This document shows, in pieces, positions 10,606 through 22,275 of a stretch of 64,000 nt of DNA. This DNA comes from Istiophorus platypterus (lineage: Eukaryota > Chordata > Actinopteri > Istiophoriformes > Istiophoridae), in contig CM029126.1 of NCBI GenBank assembly GCA_016859345.1, positions 7,619,527 to 7,683,526 of the forward strand. The letters run 5' to 3'. The notes under the pieces are model-generated. The model was given only the letters and a program-made list of their open reading frames with translations, had not been told where the DNA came from and made no database searches. Both the position numbers and the translations under genes were made by a program. Position 1 is the stretch's first letter, and each line of letters opens with the position of its first letter.

Positions 10606-11912
10606 AATTATTATTATTATTATTATTATTTTCTCCATTTTAGACTTTATCTAAGTAAAGTTCTTGTGCTACTGCCTTTTTTTAAAGGCTGGTGTTCAAA
10701 AGTTAAGGTCATACTAGATGATAATTTGATGCTCTTTACTAGTCGCAGTGATTCAGTAATTTGCTATTCATTGGAGGATCTGTTTTCAACACTTTGTTCA
10801 AAGAAAGCGAGTTTCTGCTGTAACCTTGTTTGCAGCTCTCCTGCATTGCTTCAGTTGCGCTCTTTATTAGTTTCTTTTTTATGATGTTTGTGAATAGTGC
10901 CCATGCCCGGAGAAGTGCCACCTTACCACTGGTAAGACTGTCAACAACGCCAGCTTTTTCCAGGTATCTCCGAAACTGCTCCCTTTTGGGGTCTGGAGTC
11001 TGTGGGAAAAAAAGTCAGCCATTTTTATTACCAACTGATCACAAGACTGTGAAGTGTCAGATCTAGTTGACTAGAATACCCGTAACCAGTTAGATAACAA
11101 ACAGCATGGTTAACAATAACTTTGGAAAAGATTTGTCACTTGTCTTTAATTTGACTCGAGGTAATGACAGATTAGGACACAATGGCTCCCTGGGCACAGA
11201 CATATAAAAGGCCCAACACCTACCTAACATTAATAACAAGACACACAGTTCGAAGGACACTCTTTTGTGGTCGTCTTCCCTCTTTATGTGTCTCTTAGTT
11301 GTCATTTTGCATCTCTGTTGTTGTTATTTGTCTAGTCATTCTCGTTTAGCATCTCTTTGTCGTTTTGTGTCTCTTTATGTTAGTTTTGCATCACTTTGCA
11401 TATATTTTTGCGTCTCTCTTTAGTCGTTTTGTCTCTCTTTGATATCATTTTTTGCGTTTCTTTGTGATTGTCAGCTGACATTCAGACAAGAAGTGTTAAC
11501 AGTCACTCCATACATAGGATCTGGTGCAGGGTCTCCTCTGACTCCTGTAATCCACCCAAGTCACAACGTCCTGTTTATGAGCAATATCGAGAATTACCAG
11601 ACTGGCTGTAATAACATGGTCGAATTATGCCCTGCAGCTGAAAACGTTGCCAAAAACATCTTTATATAGTTTGTTGACATTATCGAACGGGTTCCCAACG
11701 TGGGTTCATCTACAAACATTTGCGGCGACGAATGGTTAAAGGTAAAAACCGAACGCACAGGAAGTCACAGGTTACCGGTTTAAACCCAAACTCCCCAACG
11801 TTAGCTAACGTTAGCTTAGCAAAACCAGCAGTCGCCGCACAAGAGGGAGTTTCTCGGTAACAGCAGTGTAAGATAAAGCGAAAGCAGGAGAACTTACTCG
11901 ATAATGGGCCAT
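9879..11912 (-). CDS. mycbp: MYC-binding protein (AMY-1)
   Basis: Five exons on the minus strand give 315 nt, 104 aa (human 103 aa): 11912-11898, 10999-10927, 10409-10361, 10153-10024 and 9926-9879 (stop TAG). Phases 0, 1, 2 and 0 carry through all four GT-AG introns. Exon 1 is only 15 nt (MAHYR), followed by GTAAGT. The product contains KREQFRRYLEKAGVVDSL and LVALYEQPERPNNAL, matching vertebrate MYCBP. The C-terminal half (QQEVIDLRQRCARLAEENKDL) is a short coiled coil. The family binds the N terminus of MYC and A-kinase anchoring proteins and shuttles between cytoplasm and nucleus. The start ATG has GCC before it and G after. The gene is oriented against gja9 and rragc; in human all are on one strand. 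Confidence 0.95.
10552..10629. repeat. TA then TTA microsatellite
   Basis: About 51 bp of TA dinucleotides followed by about 27 bp of TTA units, in the intron between mycbp exons 2 and 3. Confidence 0.97.
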
Positions 11913-12130
11913 GGCGATGTAGGCCGTCGGGTTGGCGTTGGGTTTAAACGAAGTGTGGTTTGTGTCAGCGCTTGGTATCGCAGCGGTTAGTTTAGACAAC
12001 CAGGTGAGGAGCGAGGCCGGAAAAGTTAAGTTTCGTTTAATTACTTCAAGAAAGGCGTGCTGCCTTGAGGCGCTCCTCGTAAAGAGCAAACAAAAACAAA
12101 GAGGGAAGCACGGATAGTCAAACACAAGCA
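11913..12130 (-). promoter_or_regulatory. mycbp: mycbp 5' UTR and promoter region
   Basis: CpG-containing sequence directly upstream of the mycbp ATG. The flanking TTAGCTAACGTTAGCTTAGC-type sequence (about 11800-11820) is within intron 1. The exact start site and any TATA box were not identified. The promoter faces away from rragc, about 1.2 kb from the rragc ATG. Confidence 0.5.
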
Positions 12131-12519
12131 CCGACTGAGAGAAAAAAAATAATCCTCGTCGGCTCTTGGTTTTAATTTAGTTCAGATCATTGGACTCAAA
12201 CTACCGCAGCATTTCTAAAAAAAAAATCATACAATGAGACCAAAAAGAGGGTACAAAGTACGAATAACATGCCATCTTCTCTGGTTGGAAATAAATAACG
12301 CGCATGGATCCTACATATCCCTTTCCCCACTGCGTTTCTATTTTATATTTATTTTATGCATATGGTGCCTTCAACACTCGGTCCTCACCGAACCATTATC
12401 ACGAATAATAATAACAATAATAATAATACATCGTTACGACAATTGGCGATTTTAGCTACAGTTTCCGACGTTTTCGAAAGACAACCGAAAGTCTCATCTT
12501 CACCTCCGGTGGACGTCTG

Positions 12520-12533
12520 GCGCCATCTGCCGG
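12520..12533 (-). promoter_or_regulatory. CTCF-like motif
   Basis: GCGCCATCTGCCGG matches the reverse complement of the CTCF consensus CCASYAGRKGGCRS at 13 of 14 positions. It lies between the divergent mycbp and rragc promoters. Motif match only; binding is inferred. Confidence 0.45.
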
Positions 12534-12719
12534 TGTCATCCCGTAAAACCCCCCCACACACGAACGGCACACGCTCTCTGTCGGTTCCGTTTTGAGCAAC
12601 TTTCATAAGATATTCAGGGTTATTTACCTGTTTATTTATTAAAAACAGATAAATACGGGTGAATTATTTTTTACTGATCAAAAAAAAAAAAAACAAAACT
12701 CGAACGGCTTTTATTTACT

Positions 12720-13117
12720 TAAGCCGACGCCGGAGCGTGAATCCGCCTCTTACTTCGGGTGATAGGTCACAAAACAAGTCCGGGCGCTACGGTCAGGTGA
12801 CAGCGACGAACCCCGACGGAGCGACGGGCGCTTCGGCCAATCGCTTTTCGAGATGCGAACTCGACGGCCAATCGGAAGCGAGGGGCGGGACCTCAGGGGC
12901 GAGTTTTATTTTTTTTTCCAGGGGAGAGGAAATCCTAAGGAAATGTGTGGGATCACGCTCCGCGTTTCCAAGTCGCCCGGACGTTATTGAACAAACTGTT
13001 TTAATTTCATCCTGCACATCGACCCTCCTGATCACGGATCACGGGTTGCGGGCGACCGACAGAGGCAAGAGGGAGGGGGGGGAAATATAAGGGGGAAGCG
13101 GCCGTCGTTGGGTCAAA
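12720..13117 (+). promoter_or_regulatory. rragc: rragc CpG-rich promoter and 5' UTR
   Basis: Dense CpG without an obvious TATA box. Two CCAAT boxes (12837-12841 and 12868-12872, both GGCCAATCG) and a GC box GGGGCGGG (12882-12889) are ordered as in many housekeeping promoters. GTCAGGTGAC at 12792-12801 differs by one base from the TFEB/CLEAR site GTCACGTGAC. The translation start at 13118 follows GTCAAA, a good context. The long open frame across 12659-13090 has no recognisable product and is treated as leader/promoter sequence. Confidence 0.65.
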
Positions 13118-16100
13118 ATGTCGATTCAGTACGATGTGGAACAGCTGGCTGACAGCTACGGGGTTGCGGACTCGTTCCCCAAAGATTTCGGCTACGGCGA
13201 GGAGGAGGCCGACATCGAGGACAGCCCGGCGCCGTCCGACAGCAAACCCAGGATCCTGCTCATGGGTCTGAGGAGAAGCGGCAAGTCGTCGATACAGAAG
13301 GTAGGAGGAGGAGGGGGGGGAGAGAGAGAAAGAAAGAGGCGTTCAAGTGTTAGCCGAGGCGAGCGGCGCCTTCCTCCGCTTCAACGCAAGTCGACGGGGA
13401 CGTTAGCCAGGAGGGCTAGCGGGTCAGTTTAGCACGTCGGGGGCGACGGTAGCCGATCCGCCAGCGGACAACGCGCCCGGGCTACACGGGAAAGCCGACG
13501 AAGCGCGGTGAATTAGGGGGGAAAAAAAATAGCAGCTCTCCCGGAGAGCTAGTTAGCTTCGGGGGGGGGGGGGGGGGGGTTAGCCTCTAGCGGTGAATTA
13601 TTAACCGGGCGGACGGCGACGCTCGGTGCGTCCGCGGGGACAAGCGGGAGCACGGAGTGCGCCCGTTGGGGTTGACGGCTCCGTCCGACACGCCAAATAT
13701 ATCCCGGTCCCCACCCAGCTGTGAGGCACAGGGCAGGTCTGATGTGTGACTCTCACATGACGGCAAGAGGGGCCACACCTTTCACTCCGCGAGTCCCCGA
13801 CACACTTTGTTTTAAATCGGTGTAGCACCTGCTGTTCGGACGACGTCGTCTTGTATTTAGAGAGACGAATAAGCTAGTTGTGTGTGTGTGGGGGGGTGTT
13901 AACTGACCCCTCGTAGTCCCCACACCAACTACCACCTGTGCACTGTACACTTACTTCGTCCCAGGTTCAAATCCAGAGCAGGCCTGCAACTAATTTGATT
14001 CACTGATTGGGGTTTTGTTTTTGGTTTTTTTTGGGTCTGGTCTGTATAATAATTTCCCATAACCCAAGTTTTCAGATGGCTTTTCTCATTCAATCTACGG
14101 TCCAATACCCAAAGATATCCAATTTACCACAACTTAAGATTGAAAAAAAGTGGCAAGTGCTCACAATGTGAGAAGCTGCAACCATCGGATGTCTGGAGTT
14201 TTTGCCCAAAGACGATTTCAAAAAATTAAGCGATTTGCAAAAGAGCTGCTGATTAGTTTTCTGTCCGTCGACTAATTGCATCAGCTCTAGTCCTGATAAG
14301 TCGGTGCTCCCGGGTCTCCTCCCAGAGGGGCCCTCCCTTCGGGGGTCTCCTTTCAGTGTTTACCTGATGTGGTAAGTCACCCAGTCCCTGGTGCAGTTCG
14401 TCTTATGATGAATTTACTGAGTAGATGATGCCCTGAACAATAGTCGTGCTCCTTACATATGAGGCTTTTGTTGTGGGAAAGAGCATCTATGTTTTTTTAT
14501 AAAGTTTAATGTTTTCTCTCAGAAAGGTGTAAGAATTTCTCTTTAATATTATGTTAACGGTGGTGATCTTTGTGTCAGCCAAGGCTGGCAGCCTCTGCTA
14601 TAATGCACAGTGGGGAAAATCTGACTCTTATGGTACTATTACACTCAATTAGTGTTCGTTTTTACCGTTTGATTAAATCAAATTTTAAGAATATACGTTG
14701 TCGTCCATCTAACACAGGGTTCATCTGAAAGACATGGTCATAAAATTACCCTTAGTTGATATCATACTTCAGTGGTAGAAGTTCCCCAAAAAATGTTTAA
14801 GCAAAACCACCTGTCATGCAGCAAACCTGGGGTTTGGAGCTTCCTCGAGGTTGTTGGCCACCTTCCCTTGTCGGTTTTCCGGCCTTGATTCTGAACGGCT
14901 CCTCTTTTCCATGATCTGACTACCTCCTACAGCAAGGTTAACTGTCTCCATCGTTTTTTTCAAGTCTGCCTTTTTTCAGACTGGCACTGAGGTTGAATTA
15001 TAGATGAGATGCAGTTACTCCTTCTATGATATTTTATTATTCATACTGAAATTCAAGGGGGAAATAGAATCAGGCTGGATGTAGCGTGACACACCAGGAG
15101 CATATCCTACAGACATCGCCTGGAGGAAATAAAAGTAAAGAACTGCGCTTTTCCATCCTGAAGTGCACACGTGCACCCGTTCTGTTTTGCTGTAATCCAC
15201 ACATCCTCAAGTCTCTGATTAGTGCTCCCCCGTAAAGCTCCAGTATGGGCTGTAGAAACATGTGATTTGGCTTTTTCCTGGTTCATTGGCCTGTGACCCA
15301 AGTGGCCCACAGAGTGATTCAAAATGGCAGCGGTGGAGTGAAAACTTCCAGGTGCTCCACTGTTTCCCAGTGCAGCTTATTTTCTACCTGTTATTGTCTC
15401 CAGTGGTCCAAGACCCTCATCAACCCTAAACTGCATATAACTTTACAGCTGCAGTCCTATTTTGAAAAAGGCTGAATGTACATTAACACGTGTTACATAA
15501 GACCTGTGTGACTGCAGTGTTATGTCCTTTTCCCTCTGCTGCATGTGATATCTGTATGATGTCTTTGTGATGCAATCATAGCATCCATCAAAATACAGTA
15601 CAGTCATTATAATCTCTCCCATGAACACAATATTATTTTGAGTAAGGCAATTTTTGCAAGACACAAAATTCTCTAAGACAGTTGTTTACAATATATCTCT
15701 ATCCGTGTAACTAGTGAAGAAAAGACTAAACACTTTTGTAGAAAATCTGTACGCCAAAAACCATGTCTGAAAATTAGCCCAGCTGTTTATCATAAACTTT
15801 TTGGCATGTTAACTCGGTTATAGCTTTGTCTGGAAATGAGTTAACAGGGTATGAAGCTGTAGGATGAGTGTGACTGTATAATACTGACCATGAGAATAAA
15901 TTTTATTCATGTATCTAGAGTTAGGTGCATAAGTATTTGGACAGTGACACAATTTTTGTAATTTTGCATCTGTACACAACCAAAATGGGTTAAATGTTTA
16001 GATTCTACAGCCATTTTTTTTATAATAGTCCCTTAATTCAGAGGCTGAAAGGTAATTCGACAAACCAAAATAATCATAAATATCAGGATTATTTTTAATA

Positions 16101-19100
16101 CTTGGATTAAAATCTTTTGCAGTCAATGACTTCCTGAAGTCTGGACATCACCAAATGCTGAGTTTCCTCCCATTAGATGCTCTGCCAGGCCTTTACTGCT
16201 GCAGCCTTTAGTGGCTGCTTGTTTTTGTCTTTCTGCCCTCAGTTTTGTCTTCAGGAAGTGAAACTCATGCTCAGTTGGGTTGAGGTCAGGAGACTAACAT
16301 GGTGATTGAAGAATATTAAATTTTTTTGCCTTTCATGGTCCTGAATGAAAGTGATGTTGTTGAGTTGCCAGTGCATTTTTTCTTCCTAACAATTTACTAA
16401 ATTGTCAAATTTGGCCACTCCTACAGTTTCTGCCATCTGGCTGATAGGTTTGTTTGTTTTTCAGCCTGATGATACCTCCTTCATCTGCATCAGCACCTGT
16501 TTGAACCATATATCAAGAGTTCCCATGAACAGTCACCAAATGCATAGTCAGCATTAGGAATAAATGCCAGACCATTTAGCTGATTAATTTTTAATGAAAT
16601 AAGAAGACAACAGGCCGCACCTGGCCATGAATCTGAATGTCAGCCAATTGTCCAAGTAGTTTTGAGACAGTAAAAATCAGGAACTTTGTAGAAAAAAAGC
16701 TGTAATTTCTAAATAATTTTATATCTTTGTGATTCCCCTTGAAATAAAGTCAAGAGTCTTTTTAAAGCCATTGTGGAGGTGTAAAGAGGCAGTATTGTTA
16801 AAACTGTGTCATTGTCCAAAAACATATGAAATTAACTGTATATATTCAACTTGACTTTGAGATACACTTAACCAAATACCAGGTACAAGTCATCTGTATT
16901 TCTTCTACTTAAAGTTTAACCCAACTCTCATTTTAGGTGGTTTTCCACAAAATGTCTCCCAATGAGACCTTGTTCTTGGAGAGCACCAACAAAATCTACA
17001 AAGATGACATCTCCAGCAGCTCATTCGTCAACTTCCAGATCTGGGATTTCCCCGGCCAGGTTGACTTCTTTGACCCCACCTTCGACTACGAGATGATCTT
17101 CAGAGGAACTGGGGCTTTGATATTTGTCATCGATGCTCAGGTGGAGATTTGAAAAAAGAAAATGCACTGTGTTGTTACACAGCAGGAAAAAAAGTGTTGT
17201 GTTTCAAATATGCTGACGAAAAATATTGATTTTTTTTTTTTTTTTTTGCTTCCCTTCTTGCCATGTGGGCAATGACTGGACATTAAATTTCACAAATAGA
17301 AAATCTGACAATATTCTGACTCACTTTCATGTGCATTTTTTCCGTTTCATAACTCGATAAAGAAAAAAAAAATTGTATTTGTTACTGTTAGGGAAAGTTC
17401 TGGTGAAGCACTTTTCAACCCTGGAGGATGAACTCAGTGATGAGCAGCTGGAATAGCCGGAATAAAAGACAATTACTTGCCTGGGCTTTTTTGCTAGTGC
17501 CTGCCACATAACCATAAGTGCTTTCAAGCAGGCTGTAGCTGATCTGATTGCAGGGTTTATTTGTACTCAGGGAAGTGCATCAGATTCAATTTGTTTCAGC
17601 GGTTGGTCACAGCGATATATCTGAGGAGAGCTGTTTTTGTCTTGCTGTTTTGGAAGACAGTGCAGCGGTACGTTTCCTCACACCTGGTTTAAAACCGATG
17701 AGGATGTATACCTCAATATGTCCTGGAGAAGCAGATAGTAATCGCCTTGGGCTCAGCTCACAAAAGAGCGTGTTGTCAGTGTAACTCCTTTAATAGACCG
17801 CAAGGCTTGACTTTCTTGTTTATTTTATAGAGCAGTTTGCTGTGGCGTAGTTAAAGTTATTTGTTTTTTTTTATCTCTGAGTATAAGTAAATTACTTATG
17901 GCCATTATCAAGGTGCATCCAAGCAGAAGATCATCATGTGCAATTTCGAGAGATTTCACTGTCACTTTTGAGGTATCCAAATGTGTAATGAGGCTTAATT
18001 GTCTTGCCCTCACTTGTTTAAACCCAGCCGACAGAATTGCAGAGACAAAGGCGATTAATTATCTGGTGATTATGTGCATGAATGCCATCATAGAAGATAA
18101 TTTTCATCTAAAATAAGGACTGTGGGGTACTTGACCTTTTGATATCTATATTGCATTTATTGCCAGTTGAATGATTCGGTTTCTGTAAAGCTGTAGTGTA
18201 TGAGTGTGTTTAATATATTACTTTATTCCTCTTAGGATGACTATGTGGAGGCCCTGGGTAGGCTTCACCTCACAGTGTCACGAGCCTACAGGGTAAATCC
18301 AGAGATTAACTTTGAGGTGTTTATCCACAAAGTGGACGGCCTCTCAGACGATCACAAGATCGAGACCCAGAGGGACATCCACCAGAGAGCCAACGACGAT
18401 CTGGCCGACGCTAGCTTAGAGAAGTTGCATCTCAGGTATGTTTTGATTAACATTTCATTATTTTACTTCTTACTTATTTTACTACATCTGTACAAGGCTT
18501 AAGAAGAATTGGATTCTTCCCAGCTACCTATGCAGTCAGAGAGGATGTTGGTATCGAAAATAAATGACCTCATCCTGTTTTCCATACACATTCTTAGTTT
18601 TGTTATCATTTCTCATCACTGCTTTGCTATTAAGTCCCTTAATATAAAGTGATATAATATCTAATTATACCAATAAACATGGGACTATACATCATGAAAA
18701 TACACCAAAGTACTGTTCATATACACATTTTAAATTTCATGAGTCATAACTGTATTCAATATTCTCTCAAATAATACATGAAAAAATAGACACATATAGA
18801 CACAGAAAGTAACACTGCAAGAAAGACAGGGGTAGAAGTAAACTAAACTAATAGAGAAAAAAAATGGACCAACATGAAAAGTTGCTGTCAAAAAATCCAA
18901 TCATCTGACTATTGTTGGGATGTTTACATACAGCAAACTGGGGCAACTCATACATCAGTAACAGCTCAACAAAACATCACACAAATCTGCTCCACAGGAT
19001 TTTGAATCACAGCAAACAGTGTATTAAATCCTCACAGCAATGCCTGTGTTTTTCCCTAAATCTTATTAAAGACACAGTCACAGCTTAGAAAAAAGCTCTA

Positions 19101-20415
19101 GCCGGTTGTTATACCAGCAAACCAGAAACCTCAAATCCCCTATAAAAGAAGTATTTCCAGATTCAGAGTCTGTTTACAAAGCTAACTTCAGTTTAAACTA
19201 CTAGTCGGTGAACTCCAGAGCAACTTCCTCAGATGTAATGTAATGTAATTTCTTTCACTTGATGGAGCGGTTGAGCAGGCTCAAAAATCTTACCGTGGGA
19301 AGGTGGGTTTATTTTTAGAGCTGGTTTGATTTCCGTTAACATGTGAAGAACACAGTGGCAGAGGAAGATCAACCTATACCTCACTCTAGGCACATAGCTA
19401 AGCCCCCCCAGGCAGTTTAAATAACAGAGCCCTGAATTTAGCACAGGTTATGTCAAAATTTTACCACAGTGCTGATAAGTTACCAAATGATGCTTCTGAG
19501 TAATGATCCATGATAAGTTTGAGATTGAGGACTGCTCAGCGTCTTTTAAAACATTTTCTGAATGTGATGAAGGGGGCCACTCTGTATGATGGAAACTCGA
19601 GCCTTGAGAACTTGATACCAACCTAATGTGAGCACATATTGGACAGCAGGAGTAAACGTAAAAGGGGTCTGCAAACTTTTTTTTCATAAATGCTTTATAA
19701 ATGTTTTTTTCTGCATGTTTGAACAATGTGTGCTTATCATTCATTTTTATCCACATAATATTCATAATGAATGAGAAGTGAATTCTCCAATATAGCTTCT
19801 CTTATGAAACAGACTCTGTATTCCCTTTGTAACAGACAAGCTGACTCTATGTGCCTGACTTAATTTGTTTCTCAAAACTGACGTTATGCAAATGAAAAAA
19901 GAAGTAGTTACACATATGAGGAAGTAGACTGGTTATTCTTTAATGGTTGTTAAGATAAACTTATTAATTTTTTTTGGTTTTCTCAGCAACTTTCTGTGCA
20001 AACGTGTGCTACTACAACATATGTAGGTATTAACAGGTCAGCACAGCGTCCAGCCAGCCCCACCTGTCACCCTGCTGAATTTCTGTCAAGTTAGAACGTG
20101 AAAATTAGACTGTATTGCAAAAGCATCCTAAAATGTCCCATTTTTTTCCACCTGAATCTTTGTATGTAGAGCAACATCATCACTTCTGATCCTTGTCACA
20201 AGTAATTTTCACCCCAAAATGGAGTTGAGTACAATTGACAGGACAACATTGAAAAGAAATGATGCAATTATTTTGACAGAAATATTCTTAGGCCCACTAA
20301 CTGGAAATTCTCTTGAGCATTCAGCAACATCCCTTTGCCTTAATCAGCAGATGGAAATTTTTTCAGCGACATGCTTTAATTTAGTCAAAACTAAACAGTG
20401 TTTGTGTGTGGGTGT

Positions 20416-20476
<61 letters not shown>

Positions 20477-20513
20477 TGTGTGTGTGTGTTTGTATTTATG
20501 TGTGTTTTTTTTG

Positions 20514-20558
<45 letters not shown>

Positions 20559-20691
20559 ATATATGTGTGTATATATGTGTGTGTATATATGTATAGGTGT
20601 GTGTATATGTGTGTTTATGTATATATGTGTATGTATGTATGTGTGTATATGTATGTATGTATGTATGTGTATATATATATATATGTATGTG

Positions 20692-20746
<55 letters not shown>

Positions 20747-22214
20747 GTATATATATATATTCAGTCAGCCCCATTAGACCTGCAGCAAACACTGTCTCCA
20801 CATCTGACAACAGAAGTTAGGGAGATCGTTGACTCATGATGGGCAAATGTCAGCTTAAGCAAAATCTTAAATTAACTCTATATGGATTCATCATTTTTCA
20901 TTGTTATATCCTCCTGAACTAAAAGTGGTATTATTTTGACATTCAGTTGTGTGTACAGGAGGCTTTTGATCAGTAAACACTGTTACTCATAGATACACTT
21001 GCTAGGAAATTCGTTGGTGCCAATTTTTGTAAAATGTACTTCAAAACACAAGATTTTCTGCTGCCTATAAATGTCATGTAATTTAATTAACTATCTAATT
21101 AGGAACTATTGAATATCGTTGGTAAGTACTAAAATGTGATATAATTATAAGTAATTTTAGTCCATACTGTCCCTTTTTTTCCATTATACCTTAATACTCT
21201 GCCCAGTATGTCCATGAAAGAGGTTCTAAATTGCATTCTATGTGGTATATTAAAAAAATCTTAAATTTAATATGATGCACCCTGCAGAAACCCTGTTATA
21301 CACATTTGGCCTTCATGCTAATTTCCTCTGTTACATATACATAAGCCTTTGCGTGTACACGGTCTGCATATTGTAGTGTTACTGTGAGATTCCTCTTTCA
21401 CCTACTAATGGGGAAACGATGACCTGTGGTTCACATACCAGAGCCGTTATGAAAGGGCTTCGGAGGTCAGACATAAATAAAATGTAGAAAGAGGGTTGTG
21501 TGACAATCAAACCGTTGTCGCTGTAAGAGATTTAATGATTGGTTTGTTGTTTTGTGAGGAAAATATTGGTCCTTTTGCTGCATCATATAACTAACCTCAT
21601 AACATTAATTGATGGCAGGGTTGATAAGTGATTCATGAAATTGTTCATCATTTTTCAAGTACTTTGTTAATTGTTATTTAGGTAAATGCAAGTATTTATT
21701 TGCTTTTTACCATTTCACATGGTAAATGTTTTGACTTTGGGTCAAAATAACAAGACGGGGCTCTGTAAACTTTAGGCATATAGGCATTTTAGAGAATTGA
21801 GTCATCAATAAATTGGTTGGTTGATGGAAAGAAAATTAGTTAGGTAACAAAGTTTGAGTTAAGATCATTTGCCTAATTTTTTCAATCAAACCAAAATGCT
21901 AAAAATTCACTAGCTCTGTCTTCTCGGATGGGAAAATGTTCATATTTTTGTGTTTGTTTGTTTTTTGATTATAAAATTAAATACTTTTTGGGTTTTTAAT
22001 TGTTGGTCATACAAAAACAAGCTATTTGAAGATGTCAGTCTAGGCTCTTGAAAAATGATTCGTTAGAAAATATTTTCTTTAAAATAACTATGTTTTATGT
22101 TATTAAATAGACTAAACAAAAAAATTGATCTAAAAATAATCAGTAGATCATTCAGTAAAGATTTTTTTTTCTTGACACCCCAATCAAAAGAAGAAAAGCC
22201 ACCTTAGGTCTTTG

Positions 22215-22275
<61 letters not shown>

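Larger units (their letters stand above)
13301..16936 (+). other. rragc: rragc intron 1
   Basis: 3.6 kb. The first 600 bp remain CpG-rich and include a run of 19 G (13561-13579). A MITE-like repeat (13984-14292) and a decayed Tc1-like transposon (15918-16840) lie inside. No other coding exon seen. Confidence 0.85.

Noticed and set aside
12659..13090. 143-codon plus-strand frame upstream of rragc
   Set aside because: CpG-rich leader sequence is often stop-poor; the product has no known motif, and CCAAT and GC boxes lie inside it.
13960..13985. GGTTCAAATCC, a tRNA B-box-like sequence
   Set aside because: No A box at the right distance and no cloverleaf could be drawn, so no tRNA gene or SINE head was called.
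20402..20761. Regularly spaced repeats as a CRISPR array
   Set aside because: Simple TG/TATG microsatellite in a vertebrate intron; no unique spacers.
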